From positions 648,718,606 to 648,782,605 of the forward strand of contig CM062811.1 in the NCBI GenBank assembly GCA_031772625.1: DNA of 64,000 nt. Direction: 5' to 3'. Position 1 is the first letter of the stretch. Each line of letters starts with the position of its first letter. The notes under the pieces are model-generated. The model ran no database searches and had not been told where the DNA came from. It was given only the letters and a program-made list of their open reading frames with translations. The DNA is from Pinus tabuliformis (lineage: Eukaryota > Streptophyta > Pinopsida > Pinales > Pinaceae). Shown here piece after piece: positions 31,933 to 43,163 of this stretch. A program made the position numbers and the translations under genes.

Positions 31933-34079
31933 TGTAACAACCCTAGTGAAAATTCCATTTAATAAATGTTAATAAAGGAAAAAATAATAACTATGGTTGA
32001 TGGAACATGTATTACAAGATGAACATTGGGAAAGGCATCCTAGTGTGGGTGTTCATTGGTTTATTATGGCTAAAGGAAATTGGCAAAGGCAATGGCTAAG
32101 GAATTTGGAAAGGCAAAGTGGCATTAATTGGCATTTTATTTATGAAAATAATGGAAAATAGGATAAAAGGAAGGTGAAAGGTCACAGGTTTCATGTGAGG
32201 AAGAAAATGAAGGAAAATAATGAAAAACAAAGAAAATAGAGACCTAATTGATAAAAAGGCTTCCGAGGATCAGTTGGTATCTTTTGTAAGTTCAGTTTTG
32301 GAGCTGTCTCATTATTTTCTCTCTCTCTCTCACTCTTGGACACAGAGTTTTCTTGGAGCACTTTTCCATTGGATCAAGAAAGGAAAAGAAGGCAATATGA
32401 AGGAAAGAGAAAGCAAGGAAGAGAAGGATCAAGTAGCTACAACAAGATTTTTTGCAGTTACCGATTTGCTTGTGTGTTTTCCTTGCTATATTTGGAATGA
32501 ATGGTATTGCATGTGGTTCTTTGTTGTTATGGCATGGGTTTTTCCAGGTGTGATAGTTTTTTCAGCCTAGCCTTGCCATTTTTGAATAACCATGGTGTGA
32601 TGGTCTTCTCATGTTTTGGTTGAGCGGAATTGCCAGATGGATTTGAAGCTGAGTGAGGTGGACCTCTGAATAATAGAACACATGGCATAGTAACCCCTAA
32701 GCAGGACTTTGGGTTGCAGTAAAGCTCTATTTCGTGTTTCCTCGATGGGCCTAGGAATTCTCAATCGATGAATGGTGGGATATATTGTAAAGCCTAGAGG
32801 TGGGTGCTCTCCATCAGGCCTAGTAATCTTGGGGTGCGATATGCGATAAATCCTAGAGAGTGTATCTCGGTTTAGGGCCTAGTTATCCAGTGTGGATTGC
32901 GGTAAAGCCTGAGAGACTATGAGACAAGAAAATTCCTCACAGTGTAGGTGGATAAATTGGGTGGCATCCATGCTTATTTTGGCCTAGTGATGTGGTGGAT
33001 ATCATGGTAAATCTTGTTATTACATATTTATTGTTTGGTCTAGTGATCCCAAATGGATTATGGTAAAGCCTGCTTTCTATTGATGAGGGTGAGGTGGTTT
33101 AGCCTCGGGATGCCCTGGTTGGTTCTTTTTGGTTTGAGTCCCACATTCATGCTTGGAATATGGAACAGGGGTGAATGGCTAAAGAGATAATTGGCTCAGC
33201 CATTCTATGGTCGGGTGGAACGTGGTAGTCCCATCCCGGGGTCACTTTTTCATTCATTAATAAAAAGTTCTTTCCTTGATATATTATGTGTAAATTTCTT
33301 GGTTTATATGTGTATTCAATGGCTGAGGTATCCTTGGCATTTCTATTTTTATTATGTTGGTTATAAGCATGTATTATTACAGTGATGATGTATGGATCTC
33401 CTCATGTTTTGATTTGTAAATGAATGAACTATATATATATATATATATATATGACCTAATAGATGATAATGCAACTAATGATATAAGGGAATAATGATTC
33501 TTAGCGATTCTTAGATAAGTATGAGACCCCTATGCTCATATATGTTGTTTAGACTTATAGATTACATATTTGTGACATGTTTGAAGAAATGCAAGTCATG
33601 GCTAGTAGGGGTCTAGTCTAGACTTTGTCATGTTTTTTTGCAAATACATCATTTTTATGTTGTGTAAATTCATTTCTGAAAGTGTTATTGATTTCTTGGA
33701 AGTGACTTGGGTTCTAGGCTTGAAAAAGTGGCACAAATCCCAACTTCGCAGGCACATGTTTGAGGAGGAAAGTCCCTAGATGAATGCATACCCATGATGT
33801 GGGAGCATTTGGAGCCTCCTTGACACATGCTTTTATCAAGTGAGCTTCTGACGGTTTAATGGTATAAGACTTCAGTTGGTCTCAGACATTGGTTACTTGA
33901 GTGGTTGGGTTAGCTCCTAGGAGTTTTGTTGTTGATATGGAAGGTTTGTGTGGTGTGTTTCCATTGATTCCACTTCCTTAAGGTCACCTAAGAGGTTGAA
34001 TCGAGTTATAATGTCATCTCATCACGTATTTATCCCATTTGGACAGTTACATAGGTAGATGTGGGGTGAGGGTGTCACA
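31933..34079 (+). repeat. R4 5' LTR
   Basis: 2,147 bp. Its first 247 bp match 39724-39970. It contains a degenerate six-copy array (32690-33080), a CT microsatellite near 32320-32333 and an AT tract near 33431-33451. The 116-codon frame at 32220-32570 has no recognisable domain. Confidence 0.85.
32690..33080 (+). repeat. Degenerate tandem array in the R4 LTR
   Basis: About six copies of a 50-80 base unit with the scheme GGCCTAGT(A/G)ATCC ... GTGGATT(A/G)(C/T)GGTAAAGCCTG. Copies differ in length and are diverged. The array is long and old enough to suggest it was already part of the LTR before insertion. Confidence 0.65.
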
Positions 34080-34082
34080 AAT

Positions 34083-34248
34083 TAGTATCAAAGTGGGTTG
34101 CGCTCTCTTTGGGTCATATTTGATACCACAAAGTGGTAACAAAGCATGTTGCACTCTCTTTGGGTCATATTTGATACCATAGAGTGGTATCAAAGTGGAT
34201 TACAGTCTCTTTGGGCCATATCTGATACCACAGAGTGGTATCAAAGCC
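34083..34248 (+). repeat. R4 primer binding site in a 51 bp tandem repeat
   Basis: Just after the LTR end, four primer-site-like motifs occur at 34083, 34134, 34185 and 34236 with an exact 51-base period: TAGTATCAAAG, TGGTAACAAAG, TGGTATCAAAG and TGGTATCAAAG. Each is separated by CTCTTTGGG(T/C)CATAT(T/C)TGATACCA. The last part makes an inverted repeat with the next motif (TTTGATACCAC / GTGGTATCAAA). All resemble TGGTATCAGAGC, the complement of initiator tRNA-Met. The first is at the proper distance from the LTR. Confidence 0.8.
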
Positions 34249-34729
34249 TGGTTCACCCCTTAGACTGGATGGGTGGTCTGTGTTGGTCATGCATTCATGA
34301 CAATTGCACGTGTGTTAATCATCCTTGTAGTCTATATGCTTGTTGCATGGTGTTGACCATGTTTGTAGTGATGTCACCATGTAAAAGAGGATGTTGTTGT
34401 CGTGAAGTGTGCTTTCATGAGTGTATGATTGGTTACATGTTGTTTATGTTTGCATATTGTCAGTGTCCATTGGTATGGTTGTTGTTGTCATGTAGGATAT
34501 CGTAGTATGTGTCGCCGATATGGTCATGCATTAATGACTGGACTCTAGCTAGAATGATGGTTATGTGTTGATACACCTATTTGTTATATGTATATATAAT
34601 GTAATGATTATGTTATACATGTACTACACTAATTGGTTGATCTTGCATATGAGGTATCCTCCGCGAATTTTGCTAAGGTACATTAGTTTATTGTGATTTG
34701 GTTTAGCTAACATAGTATTCTTTGCAAGA

Positions 34730-37700
34730 AGGAGATCAAAAATGAAAAGCAAGATGGTAGAATACAAAGATTCTCCCTATGAATCAAATGAGCAATCTGG
34801 CGTTGGGCACTCTTCTGACTTAATAGACACATTGAGAAGCTTGAAGGAATAAATGAGTTGTAAGGTGAACAATGACAAAATCATGTAGGCACAAGAGAAA
34901 CAAGTAGAGTTAATGCAATACTCCTTCAGAGTTTGTCAAAATTGTAGTGATAGAGGCCACTTCAGATCAGCCATGGGTAGGAGGAAAAAACTAATGGGGC
35001 ATATGGTAGTAGGTCTCATGGTGGTCATTGGTCAGATAGAGATGACATGGTGAGAGATGGCAGGTTGTTGGATGCTCCAAATAGGAGAGGTGATAGAAAT
35101 AGTTACTACTCTAGTTCTAGTTCTGATAGGAATTATGATCGTCATCGTTATCATCCTTACAGGAGGAGCGATAGGGGATAATTGCCAGCTTAATTTAAGA
35201 AAGAAAAGCCACCTAGTTTTGATGGAGACTTGAAGAAGCTGGAAAATGCAAGGGCTTGGATACTTGGGATGAATAAGTTCTTTGAGTTGCATAATTACGC
35301 AGATAATATGAAGGCCATAGTAGCTATCTTTAGCCTGAGAGATAAACCAGATATTTGGTGGGAAGATTGAATCGGGTCAGAGACATCAGGACAGAGGAAT
35401 TGAGTTGGCATGAGTTCAAGAGGATTTTCAGGAAGAAGAACTTGTAGAAAGGTACTACGATAGTAAGGCCAAATAATTCTATAAGCTAAAGATGGGATCA
35501 ATGATAGATGAAGAGTATACAACCAATTTTTTGGATCTGTTGAGGTATGTACTGTATCTTAAAGATGAGAAGGTTAAAGTTCAACGATTTTTTAGTGGTT
35601 TTCCATTATCATTTAGAGATCGGATTGAGTATGATGAGCCTCGGTCACTTGAGGAAGTTATTGGGAAATTAAATCATTGATACGAGCAGTTAAAGCATAA
35701 GAATGAATCTCAACAAGGATGGAAAGGAAAGATAAATGGAAATGAAAAAGAGAAAGGCCTTGGAATGCAGAAGAGAAAGAAAATGTGGCACCACAAAAGA
35801 AATTCAATGCAGCTAGACATGGACATGGGTCACAACAACAACATAGAGGTGATGGTACTAGACAGTTGGAGTGTTGGACATGCGGTAAGGAACACCTTAA
35901 GAGAGATTTTCCACAAAATTAGGGTGGTAGGCCTCAGATACATAGTGGACAGGAGGCACAAAATGTTGGGGATGTTGGTCAGAGTGTTTCTCGTATCTAT
36001 ATAGCACTAGATAATAGATAGAAAGACCATCAAGCATCTATCATTAAGATGGATAGTAAGATTTGTGATCAAGTTGTTTCTATATTGATTTACCCTAGAT
36101 CTAATTATAGTTATGTTATCCCTGACTTAGTGGATAAGTGTGGTTTGAATAAATAAGTGCATGGAGAATATTGGTTAGTGCAGCAGGATATAGGTTCAAA
36201 GAAGTGAGTTCATCATTGGGTAAGAGCTTGTGTATTTGATTTTAATGGTATGCCTACCACAACACATTTGAATGTATTACCATTGGGATCATACACTAGG
36301 TTGTTGGGCATGGATTGGTTGTACCTTCATAGGACAAGGGTGGATTGTTATGACAAAGCCATTGAGTGCTTGGATGACAATGGGGAACCAAGATTCTTAC
36401 AAGAAAAGAAGAAATCCACATCATTTAGGATGGTGACAACTATGCAGGAAAATCACAGTCATAGAAAAGGGTGTTTGTTATTTGTAGTGCATATTTCTGG
36501 CGATAAAGGTAAGGAAGCTGAGGATGCAGATGTTTTGAGAAGGTACACATTTCATAATAGTTTGAGGAAGTGTTTCCTGCAAAGATTTCAGAGTTTCCAC
36601 CTCACAAGGAAGTAGAATTTTCTATTCAGTTGGTAGTAGGGACACTTTAACATCAAAAGCACATTACATGATGATCATACCTGAGTTGGTAGAGTTAAAG
36701 TTGCAGCTGAAAGAGATGCTCGACAAAGGATACATTAGGCGAAGTGTATCGCCATGGAGCACACTGGTATTGTTTGTGAAGAAGAATGATGGTACTTTGA
36801 GACTATGCATTGACTATAGGAGATTGAAAAAAGTGACCATCAAGAACATATATCCGTTGTCAAGAATTTATGATTTGTTTGATCAGCGGAAGGGAGCAAC
36901 AATGTTCTCAAAGATTGATTTGAGATCCAGATATTATCAGGTATGCATTAAAGAGGAGGAAATTTACAAGACAACTTTTCGGACCAGGTATGAGCATTAT
37001 GAGTTTGTTGTAGTTCCATTCAGTTTGAATAATGCTCCATCTACATTTATGTGTTTTATGAATAATGTCTTGTATCCCTCTTTGGATAAGTTTGTTCTTG
37101 TGTTCATTGATGACATATTGGTATATTCTAAAAATGAGGAAGAGCATGCCGAGCATTTAACAACCATGTTGAGGTTGTTGAGAAAGCATTAGTTATATGC
37201 TAATATCAACAAGTGTAGTTTCTTTCATATTGAGGTACATTACTTAGTACATGTTGTCACCAAGGAGGGCATAACAATGGATCCAGAAAAGGTAAGAGAT
37301 ATCATGGAGTAGGAAGATCCCAAGAATGTGGATGAGGTGAGATCTATCATGGGGTTAAGAATTTATTACGAGAGGTTCATTAGGAATTTCTCATAGATTT
37401 CCTATCCTATTACAACATTGTAGAGGAAAGGTAAGAAGTTTGAATGGACAAGGGAGTGTGAGGCTAGTTTTGAGCATCTTAAGCAATTGTTGACACATAC
37501 TCCAATGTTAAAAATCGCAGATCCAGACAAAGAGTTTGTAGTATGTATAGATGCTTGCAAGGGAGGATTTGGTGGAATCCTTATGCAAGAAGGACAGGTA
37601 GCGTGTTATGAGTCACGTAAGCTGAATGAGCATGAGTAGAACTATTTGACGCATGATCTTCAACTAGCAATGATCGTACATGCATTGAATATGTGGAGGC

Positions 37701-39410
37701 ACTATCTTCTTGGCAAGAGGTTTGTATTGATGAGTGATCACAATGGGTTGAGGTATCTATTTGACCAAGTGAATTTGAACGCTAGACAAGCTATATTGTT
37801 GGCCACAATCAGTGAGTTTGACTTTGAGATCAGTTATATCAAAGGTAGAGAGAACAAGGTGGTAGATGCTCTTAGCAGGCAGATACATGTAAATCATATA
37901 GTAGCTATGAGTTCCTATGGGACACATTTACAGGGTAGGATCTTGCAAGTAGGTCAGCATGATGTTAGGTATATGGAGATTGTGCACAGGTTGCAACATA
38001 ATATAGGTACAAGTATAGGTAGTTGTACAGGTACATGCAGAGGTACAGTATAGGTGCAGGTATAGGTGAACAAGATGTGGACTATTGTCTCATGGCAAAT
38101 GGATTGGTTAGATTTAGGAAAAAGATATATGTGGTAGACAATAGTGATTTCAAGAAGGTGATTTTGAGGGAGTTTCATGCAAAACCATATCTAAGTCACC
38201 CAGGCTATCAGAAGACATTAACAACATTGAAGAAGTTTTATTATTGGTCGATTCTCAAGAAGGATGTAGCAGAGTTTGTGGCTAGATGTTTGGATTTTCA
38301 ACAGTTGAAGGTAGAATGTAAGCATCCAAGTGGACTGCCACAACCGATCGCAATTCCAAAATGGAAGTGGGAGGTCATTTCCATGGATTTCATCATGGGT
38401 TTTCCTAGGACAGTGAGACAGCATGATTCCATCATGGTTGTTGTGGATAGGTTTATGAAGGTTATACACTTCATTCTAGTGAAGTCTACAATCTTAGCTA
38501 GCGGTGTAGCATAGGTATTCATTAGAGATGTGGTGAGATTGCATGGAGTTTCAAAGAAGGTTCTGTTAGACATGGATGCAAAGTTCACTTCCAAGTCTTG
38601 GAAGGAGTTTTCTGTAGGTTTGGGCACAGAGTTGGCCTTCAGTACAACTTATCATCCGTAAACATATGGTCAGACAGATAGGGTCAACGAGATATTGAAA
38701 GATAGTGAGGATGTATGTGATGCATCAACAACGAAAGTGGGAAGAGTATTTTCCACTGGTATAATTCACTTACAACAATGGGTACCAAGAGTCACTAAGA
38801 ATGAGTCTGTTTGAGGCATTGTATGGGAAGGGTTACAATACTACCATTAATCGAAGTGATATAGTTAACAAGGTATTGATTGGACCAAACATGTTGATGG
38901 AAATGCAGGTAATCAAGAAGAATATGAAAGTAACACAAGATAGGTAGAAGAGCTATGCATACTAGAATAGGTTGTTCAAGGAGTTCCAAGTTGGGGAACA
39001 GGTCTACTTGCACATCAACTGAAGAAGAGCTCCTTGTGGATTAGATCGTGTGCCACGTTGGCACCACGTTTTGTGGACCTTTCAGGATTATTGAGAGGAT
39101 CAGCTAGTAGCCTATCGACTTGCACAACCTTTGATAATGAAAGTCCATGATGTTTTCCATTTATCATTTCTTAAGAAGTATGTTAAAGATGTTGATAATG
39201 TGATTGACTTGTCTGTATTGCAGGTGGAGCCAAATGGAGAATTCCAACTGGAACCTCAGTGTATATTGCAGAGAAAGGTGCTCATTCTCCATAACCGAGC
39301 AATTGAGCAGTTTAAAGTGCAGTAGAAGGACTTTGGGCTCGATGAAGCTACATCGGAAATGGTGGATCTAATGCGGGCTATGTATCCTTCATTATTTACC
39401 AATGGTGGCA
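34730..39410 (+). CDS. R4 gag-pol coding remnants (fossil)
   Basis: The gag core has KPPSFDGDL and [20 protein letters not shown] (near 35205-35300), with a knuckle-like [13 protein letters not shown] (near 35875). The protease region ends with [20 protein letters not shown] (near 36280). RT runs from about 36660 to 37650 with [16 protein letters not shown] and [14 protein letters not shown]. RNase H has [11 protein letters not shown] and [13 protein letters not shown] (near 37735-37880). Integrase lies at about 38150-38650 ([23 protein letters not shown]). The end has [14 protein letters not shown] and a decayed chromodomain ([20 protein letters not shown], near 39330-39390). Heavily broken; function lost. 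Confidence 0.85.
38005..38068 (+). repeat. GGTACA/GGTATA hexamer-like expansion in R4
   Basis: Repeats of AGGTA(C/T)A, AGGTAGTTGT and AGGTGCAGGTATAGGTG form a short imperfect tandem patch between the RNase H and integrase parts. It looks like slippage in an already inactive element. Confidence 0.6.
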
Positions 39411-39709
39411 AAACAATTTTGGTATCATATTTGGTATATGTTTTGGCATATGTTTTGATGATGTTTTGATATATGTACATATGTATATGGATGTAAATAC
39501 CACCATGACCTATGTTATAGAGCTCCAATAAGTGGTATATGTGTCATGTTATTATGATGTTTTGTTATCATGTTGGTTTTCTTTTCAACCGGGTGATCAT
39601 TGTAAACACTGCATTGAGCTATGTTATAAATCTCCATGGGCAGTATGTTTGGTTTTCAATGGTTTCACTGAGGTATAGGTGTGGTTGAACACCAAGGATG
39701 ATGCCCCCC

Positions 39710-39723
39710 AATGGGGAGGCTTT
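39710..39723 (+). other. R4 polypurine tract
   Basis: AATGGGGAGGCTTT directly precedes the 3' LTR start TGTAACAACC, the expected place for the plus-strand primer. Confidence 0.7.
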
Positions 39724-39970
39724 TGTAACAACCTTGGTGAAAATTCCATGTAATGAAAGTTAATAAAGGAAAAATTAATAACCATAGTTGATGGGTCACT
39801 TATTCCAAGTTGAATATTAGGCAAGATATCCTAGTGTGACTGTTCATTGGTTTATTATGGCTAAAGGAAATTGACAAAAGCAATGGCTAAGGAATTTGAA
39901 AAGGAAAAGTGGCATTAATTGGAATTCTATTTATGAAAATAATGGAAATTAGGAGAAACAGAAGGTGAAA
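39724..39970 (+). repeat. R4 3' LTR, first 247 bp (cut by R5)
   Basis: Matches the first 247 bp of 31933-34079 with modest divergence, ending at GGTGAAA, where R5 begins. In the left LTR the sequence continues GGTCACAGG at that point. The remaining LTR must lie beyond R5 outside the window. Confidence 0.85.
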
Positions 39971-40264
39971 TGATGCAAGAGCATCTCTTATTTTATGTTT
40001 ATGTATTTATTTAATTTAGAAAATTCCAGATTTTGTGGCTTCTAGAAATCGCTGGAGATTAAGTAGTTAGGATAGATTCCTAGAATTGAAAAGATTTCTC
40101 TCAAATTCCTCCAAATATCTAGGAAGAAGTTTTCTCTTTGAGGAATGAGAGATTTCTTTCTCCATAATAAATAACCATGTAATTCATTTATAAACCCAAG
40201 TTTTTAAGAGAAAATAATGAAATGAATATTTAGTTTGGAATTTTTTCTTCTTCATGCTAAATCA
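39971..40264 (+). repeat. R5 5' LTR
   Basis: 294 bp, starting TGATGCAAGAGCATC and ending CATGCTAAATCA; a downstream PBS supports the boundary. The second LTR is not in the window, so identity cannot be measured. The preceding five bases are TGAAA (39966-39970), the expected left target copy. Confidence 0.7.
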
Positions 40265-40269
40265 TATTT

Positions 40270-40288
40270 TGGTATCAAATCCCAACCC
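40270..40288 (+). other. R5 primer binding site
   Basis: TGGTATCAAATCCCAACCC starts five bases after the LTR. The first eight bases match the tRNA-Met complement; the rest differ, so the primer may be another tRNA or the site may have drifted. Confidence 0.6.
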
Positions 40289-41299
40289 AGAAAATTGGTG
40301 AAGCTTGTGAGAAGCATGTTACCCAAGTGAGTGTTGGGTCTGAAGTGAAGTGCGTACCACTGTTGAGGAAAAGCTGTGAAGTCATGGAGGATCTCATAAC
40401 ACTACATTGTAGAATCTTGGCACAGAGGAGTCAACAAAATTGCAGAGCCCTGCGATTGGCTATATATGTTGAGCCTACATTGAGAAAAGTTACATTGAGC
40501 TTCCTGCATTGAGTGGAGCACCGTTGGATTGTTGTGAAGTTGATTTTGAAATTGTAGAATAATACGTGTTGTAGAAATTATACGTGGAAACTACGCGTCA
40601 TAACCAAAATCTCAAATGTTGGTGCTAGTGTGTAAGAGCTCATGCGACACGTAAATATTTGTTGATTGGAGGCAACGTGAAAACATTACAGGGAAGGAAG
40701 GGAAGTATAAGTGAATTAATTTTAAAGATTGATATATATGTGAAGGCTTAATTTTAAATGAAATTCTCATGATATAAGCATGCAAATGTATGCCGATGAG
40801 AGAGAATAAGTGAACATGGGTAGTGCAATGTTTTTATATATATGATAGTATTCCATATTTAAACTCTAATTCCATATTTCATATGCGTGGATTATGAAGG
40901 TACTTTATTTTAATTCCAAAGGAAGGAGGAAGGTGCTTTGTTTCTTTATAATATCTAATTGTCATTAAATTATTAATTCTAAAAAAGTGTTTTGGTCACT
41001 TATTAAAGGGGGAGAATTTAAGCGAATTTAAGTGAGGAATTTGTGAAGTTCAAGAGTTATTGTTCTTATTAAAAATATAAAGATTGCACATAGAGTTAGA
41101 GGAGCCAGGGGAGCTGAAATTGGTTGAGGAAGACCAACTACCAACCATGTTTTACTCGATGAAGTAAGACATATTCAAATGACATTAGATGCATTGGAGA
41201 CAACACGCGGAAGAGACATCGACACTGATGATAATAGCGAAGAAGAAGCAACCTTAGAAGAAGAAGCTAAAGCTAAAGAAGAAACTCTAGAAGAGAAAA
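40289..41299 (+). other. R5 leader between primer site and gag
   Basis: About 1 kb with no supported gene; a 61-codon frame at 40327-40512 has no domain. A GAAGAAGAAGC(A/T)-rich stretch near 41235-41300 encodes an acidic run just before gag and is probably the gag N-terminal part. Confidence 0.5.
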
Positions 41300-41715
41300 T
41301 GGTCAAGATGATCGCATAAATAAGAAGAAAGTCGAGATTGGATGTGCCTATGTACGAGGGAAACTTAAATCCTAGAGAACTAATCGAATGGATCAGTTCA
41401 ATGGATAAATATTTTGACGATGAAAATGTACCTCAAGATAAGAAAGTCAAGTTCACGATAACCATATTAAAAGGACATGTTGCACTATGGTGGGACAGTG
41501 TGCAAGCTGACCAGAGAGATAAAGGAAAAGGGAAGATCATTAGTTGGGATCGGATGGTAGCCAAGTTCAAAGGTAAATTTCATCATCGATATTATCAGTT
41601 AAATTTTTTTCGACAGATGCAAAATCTCAAGCAAAAATTCATGTCTGTAAAAGAATATACAAAAGAATTTTATAGATTAAGTATAAGGTCTGGTCATGCG
41701 GAAACAGATGATTAA
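41300..41715 (+). CDS. R5 gag, first part (fossil)
   Basis: Plus-strand gag capsid region: DVPMYEGNLNPRELIEWI, MDKYFDDENVPQDKKVKFTI, LKGHVALWWDS, SWDRMVAKFKGKFHHRYYQL, FFRQMQNLKQKFMSVKEYTK and FYRLSIRSGHAETDD. These words match the capsid core of plant Ty3/Gypsy gag. R6 follows a few bases later, and gag resumes after it. Confidence 0.88.
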
Positions 41716-41719
41716 AACG

Positions 41720-43150
41720 TGATATCCTCAATTTTGATTTTTTTTATTTAATAGGATTAACTAAGTTTAATGGGGAAGCGTTATTCATAGCAAAAAGTTA
41801 TAATCTGAGCATTGAAGACATTTTTCGTACATGGGACTTGGGAGAAATCAAAAACTTCAATATTAGTGGAATATGGGGGCCACCCCTCATGGAATATGCA
41901 CCCTTTGGAGGACAAATCGATTTTGTGCAAAGGAGGTCGAAATATTTGGATGAGGGACCCACAAGGAAAGGTGAGACAATAATTATAAATAGAGAGTTGA
42001 AGGCAACATTGGGCATCTTTTGATAATTTGACATTTACACATTGTTGCTCTAGTTGTTCAGTTGTGTCACAAGTGTTGTTTAGCACCAAAGGTTTCCAAG
42101 GGGAAATATCACCCTCTTCTTCAGTGGACCATGAGTGCCACCTTAGGGAGGTATTGTCACGACTTTGTGGGGACTTGGAGGATCATTCTCAGGTGGTACG
42201 ACTTTCCTTAGCTTCAACTTGGACGCAGAAGAAGAACCACACAATTCTTGGGTGAAGTGGGGTACTGAAATTAGAGGCTATACCATTAGTGGGAAATTAC
42301 CTGTCCAAATTGCAGGTGAAGGAAGAGAATTTATCGTAGTTGAGAGTGCCCTTCTCAGCAAGACAGATTTCTTTGGTTGGGCCTGCGTAGACTTGTCCCA
42401 AGACTACACAGTCATTGGTGGAGCTGATTGTGGGGAGGATTAAGAGAAGGATTTAGGAGTTGAGTTGCTGGGATTTCAATTGGAGGACCATTGGAGGAGG
42501 ATTGTTGTAGTTTGGAGAGCAAAGATTGATAAGAGCAGCCACAGTAACAGAATTCAAATTTGGTGGACGACCAAGCTGTGAAGGATCAAATTTTGAAGTT
42601 TTTAACCAAGGGAAAACCTTTCTGGATTTTTTTGGGTTTTTGACAACGATCTCATATCTAAAATGGCAGAATTTTATTGGTAGATTTGAGGGGTCAAACA
42701 GGGGTCCCGACTTAGCCAACAACAAGAGAAGCTAGCACAAATTTGGGCCAAAATTTCGAGGTCAACATTTTGCCAATTCCTTCATGGATTTTTGGTGGAG
42801 AGCTCAAGGTTAATTTCCTCAAATTTTCTGAGTATCGAAGGAGGCCCTAGTAGCAGTTCTTCACAACCAACAACATATTTTTTAACAGTTTCAGTGCAGA
42901 GCTAGGAGAGAGCAACATCAAATTTGGAAGGGACTTCTTATTATTCATTTGGGCTTAGCTATCTTGCCTTGAAAAATCTTAGGTGCACTCTTTCCAACAC
43001 CTCATTATACCCTCTTCATATTATAATAAAATGGCTTAGCAAAGCAGTTTTTGGTGCAATTTCATGGACTAATTCATGTGTTTGATTTTCATGGTTTTTA
43101 TGTCTATGTTTTCTTTGTTATTTATTGTAAAGATTCCCTAGAATATTACA
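41720..43150 (+). repeat. R6 LTR 1
   Basis: Starts TGATATCC and ends GAATATTACA, with TATA box TATAAATAG at 41984. Each R6 LTR contains the strongly conserved words GGGGGCCACCCCTCATGGAATA about 140 bases from the start. Confidence 0.88.
41984..41992 (+). promoter_or_regulatory. TATA box of R6 LTR 1
   Basis: TATAAATAG, preserved at the matching place in all three LTRs (41984, 46955, 51891), about 265 bases from each LTR start. This sets a short U3 and a long R-U5 of over 1.1 kb. Confidence 0.65.
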
Positions 43151-43151
43151 G

Positions 43152-43163
43152 TGGTATCAGAGC
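43152..43163 (+). other. R6 primer binding site, unit 1
   Basis: TGGTATCAGAGC, an exact match to the initiator tRNA-Met complement, starts two bases after the LTR end. Confidence 0.9.

Larger units (their letters stand above)
31933..39970 (+). mobile_element. R4: Del/Tekay-like chromovirus, old and decayed
   Basis: The left LTR is about 2.15 kb (TGTAACAACC ... GGTGTCACA). The right LTR is cut after 247 bp by the insertion of R5, so the element continues beyond the nest outside the window. Gag, protease, RT, RNase H, integrase and chromodomain remnants follow in the usual order on the plus strand. Long LTRs with TGT..ACA ends, a tRNA-Met type primer site and RT wording ([33 protein letters not shown]) fit the Del/Tekay clade. 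It is heavily broken, with probably more than fifteen interruptions, and is the oldest element of the nest. Confidence 0.88.
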
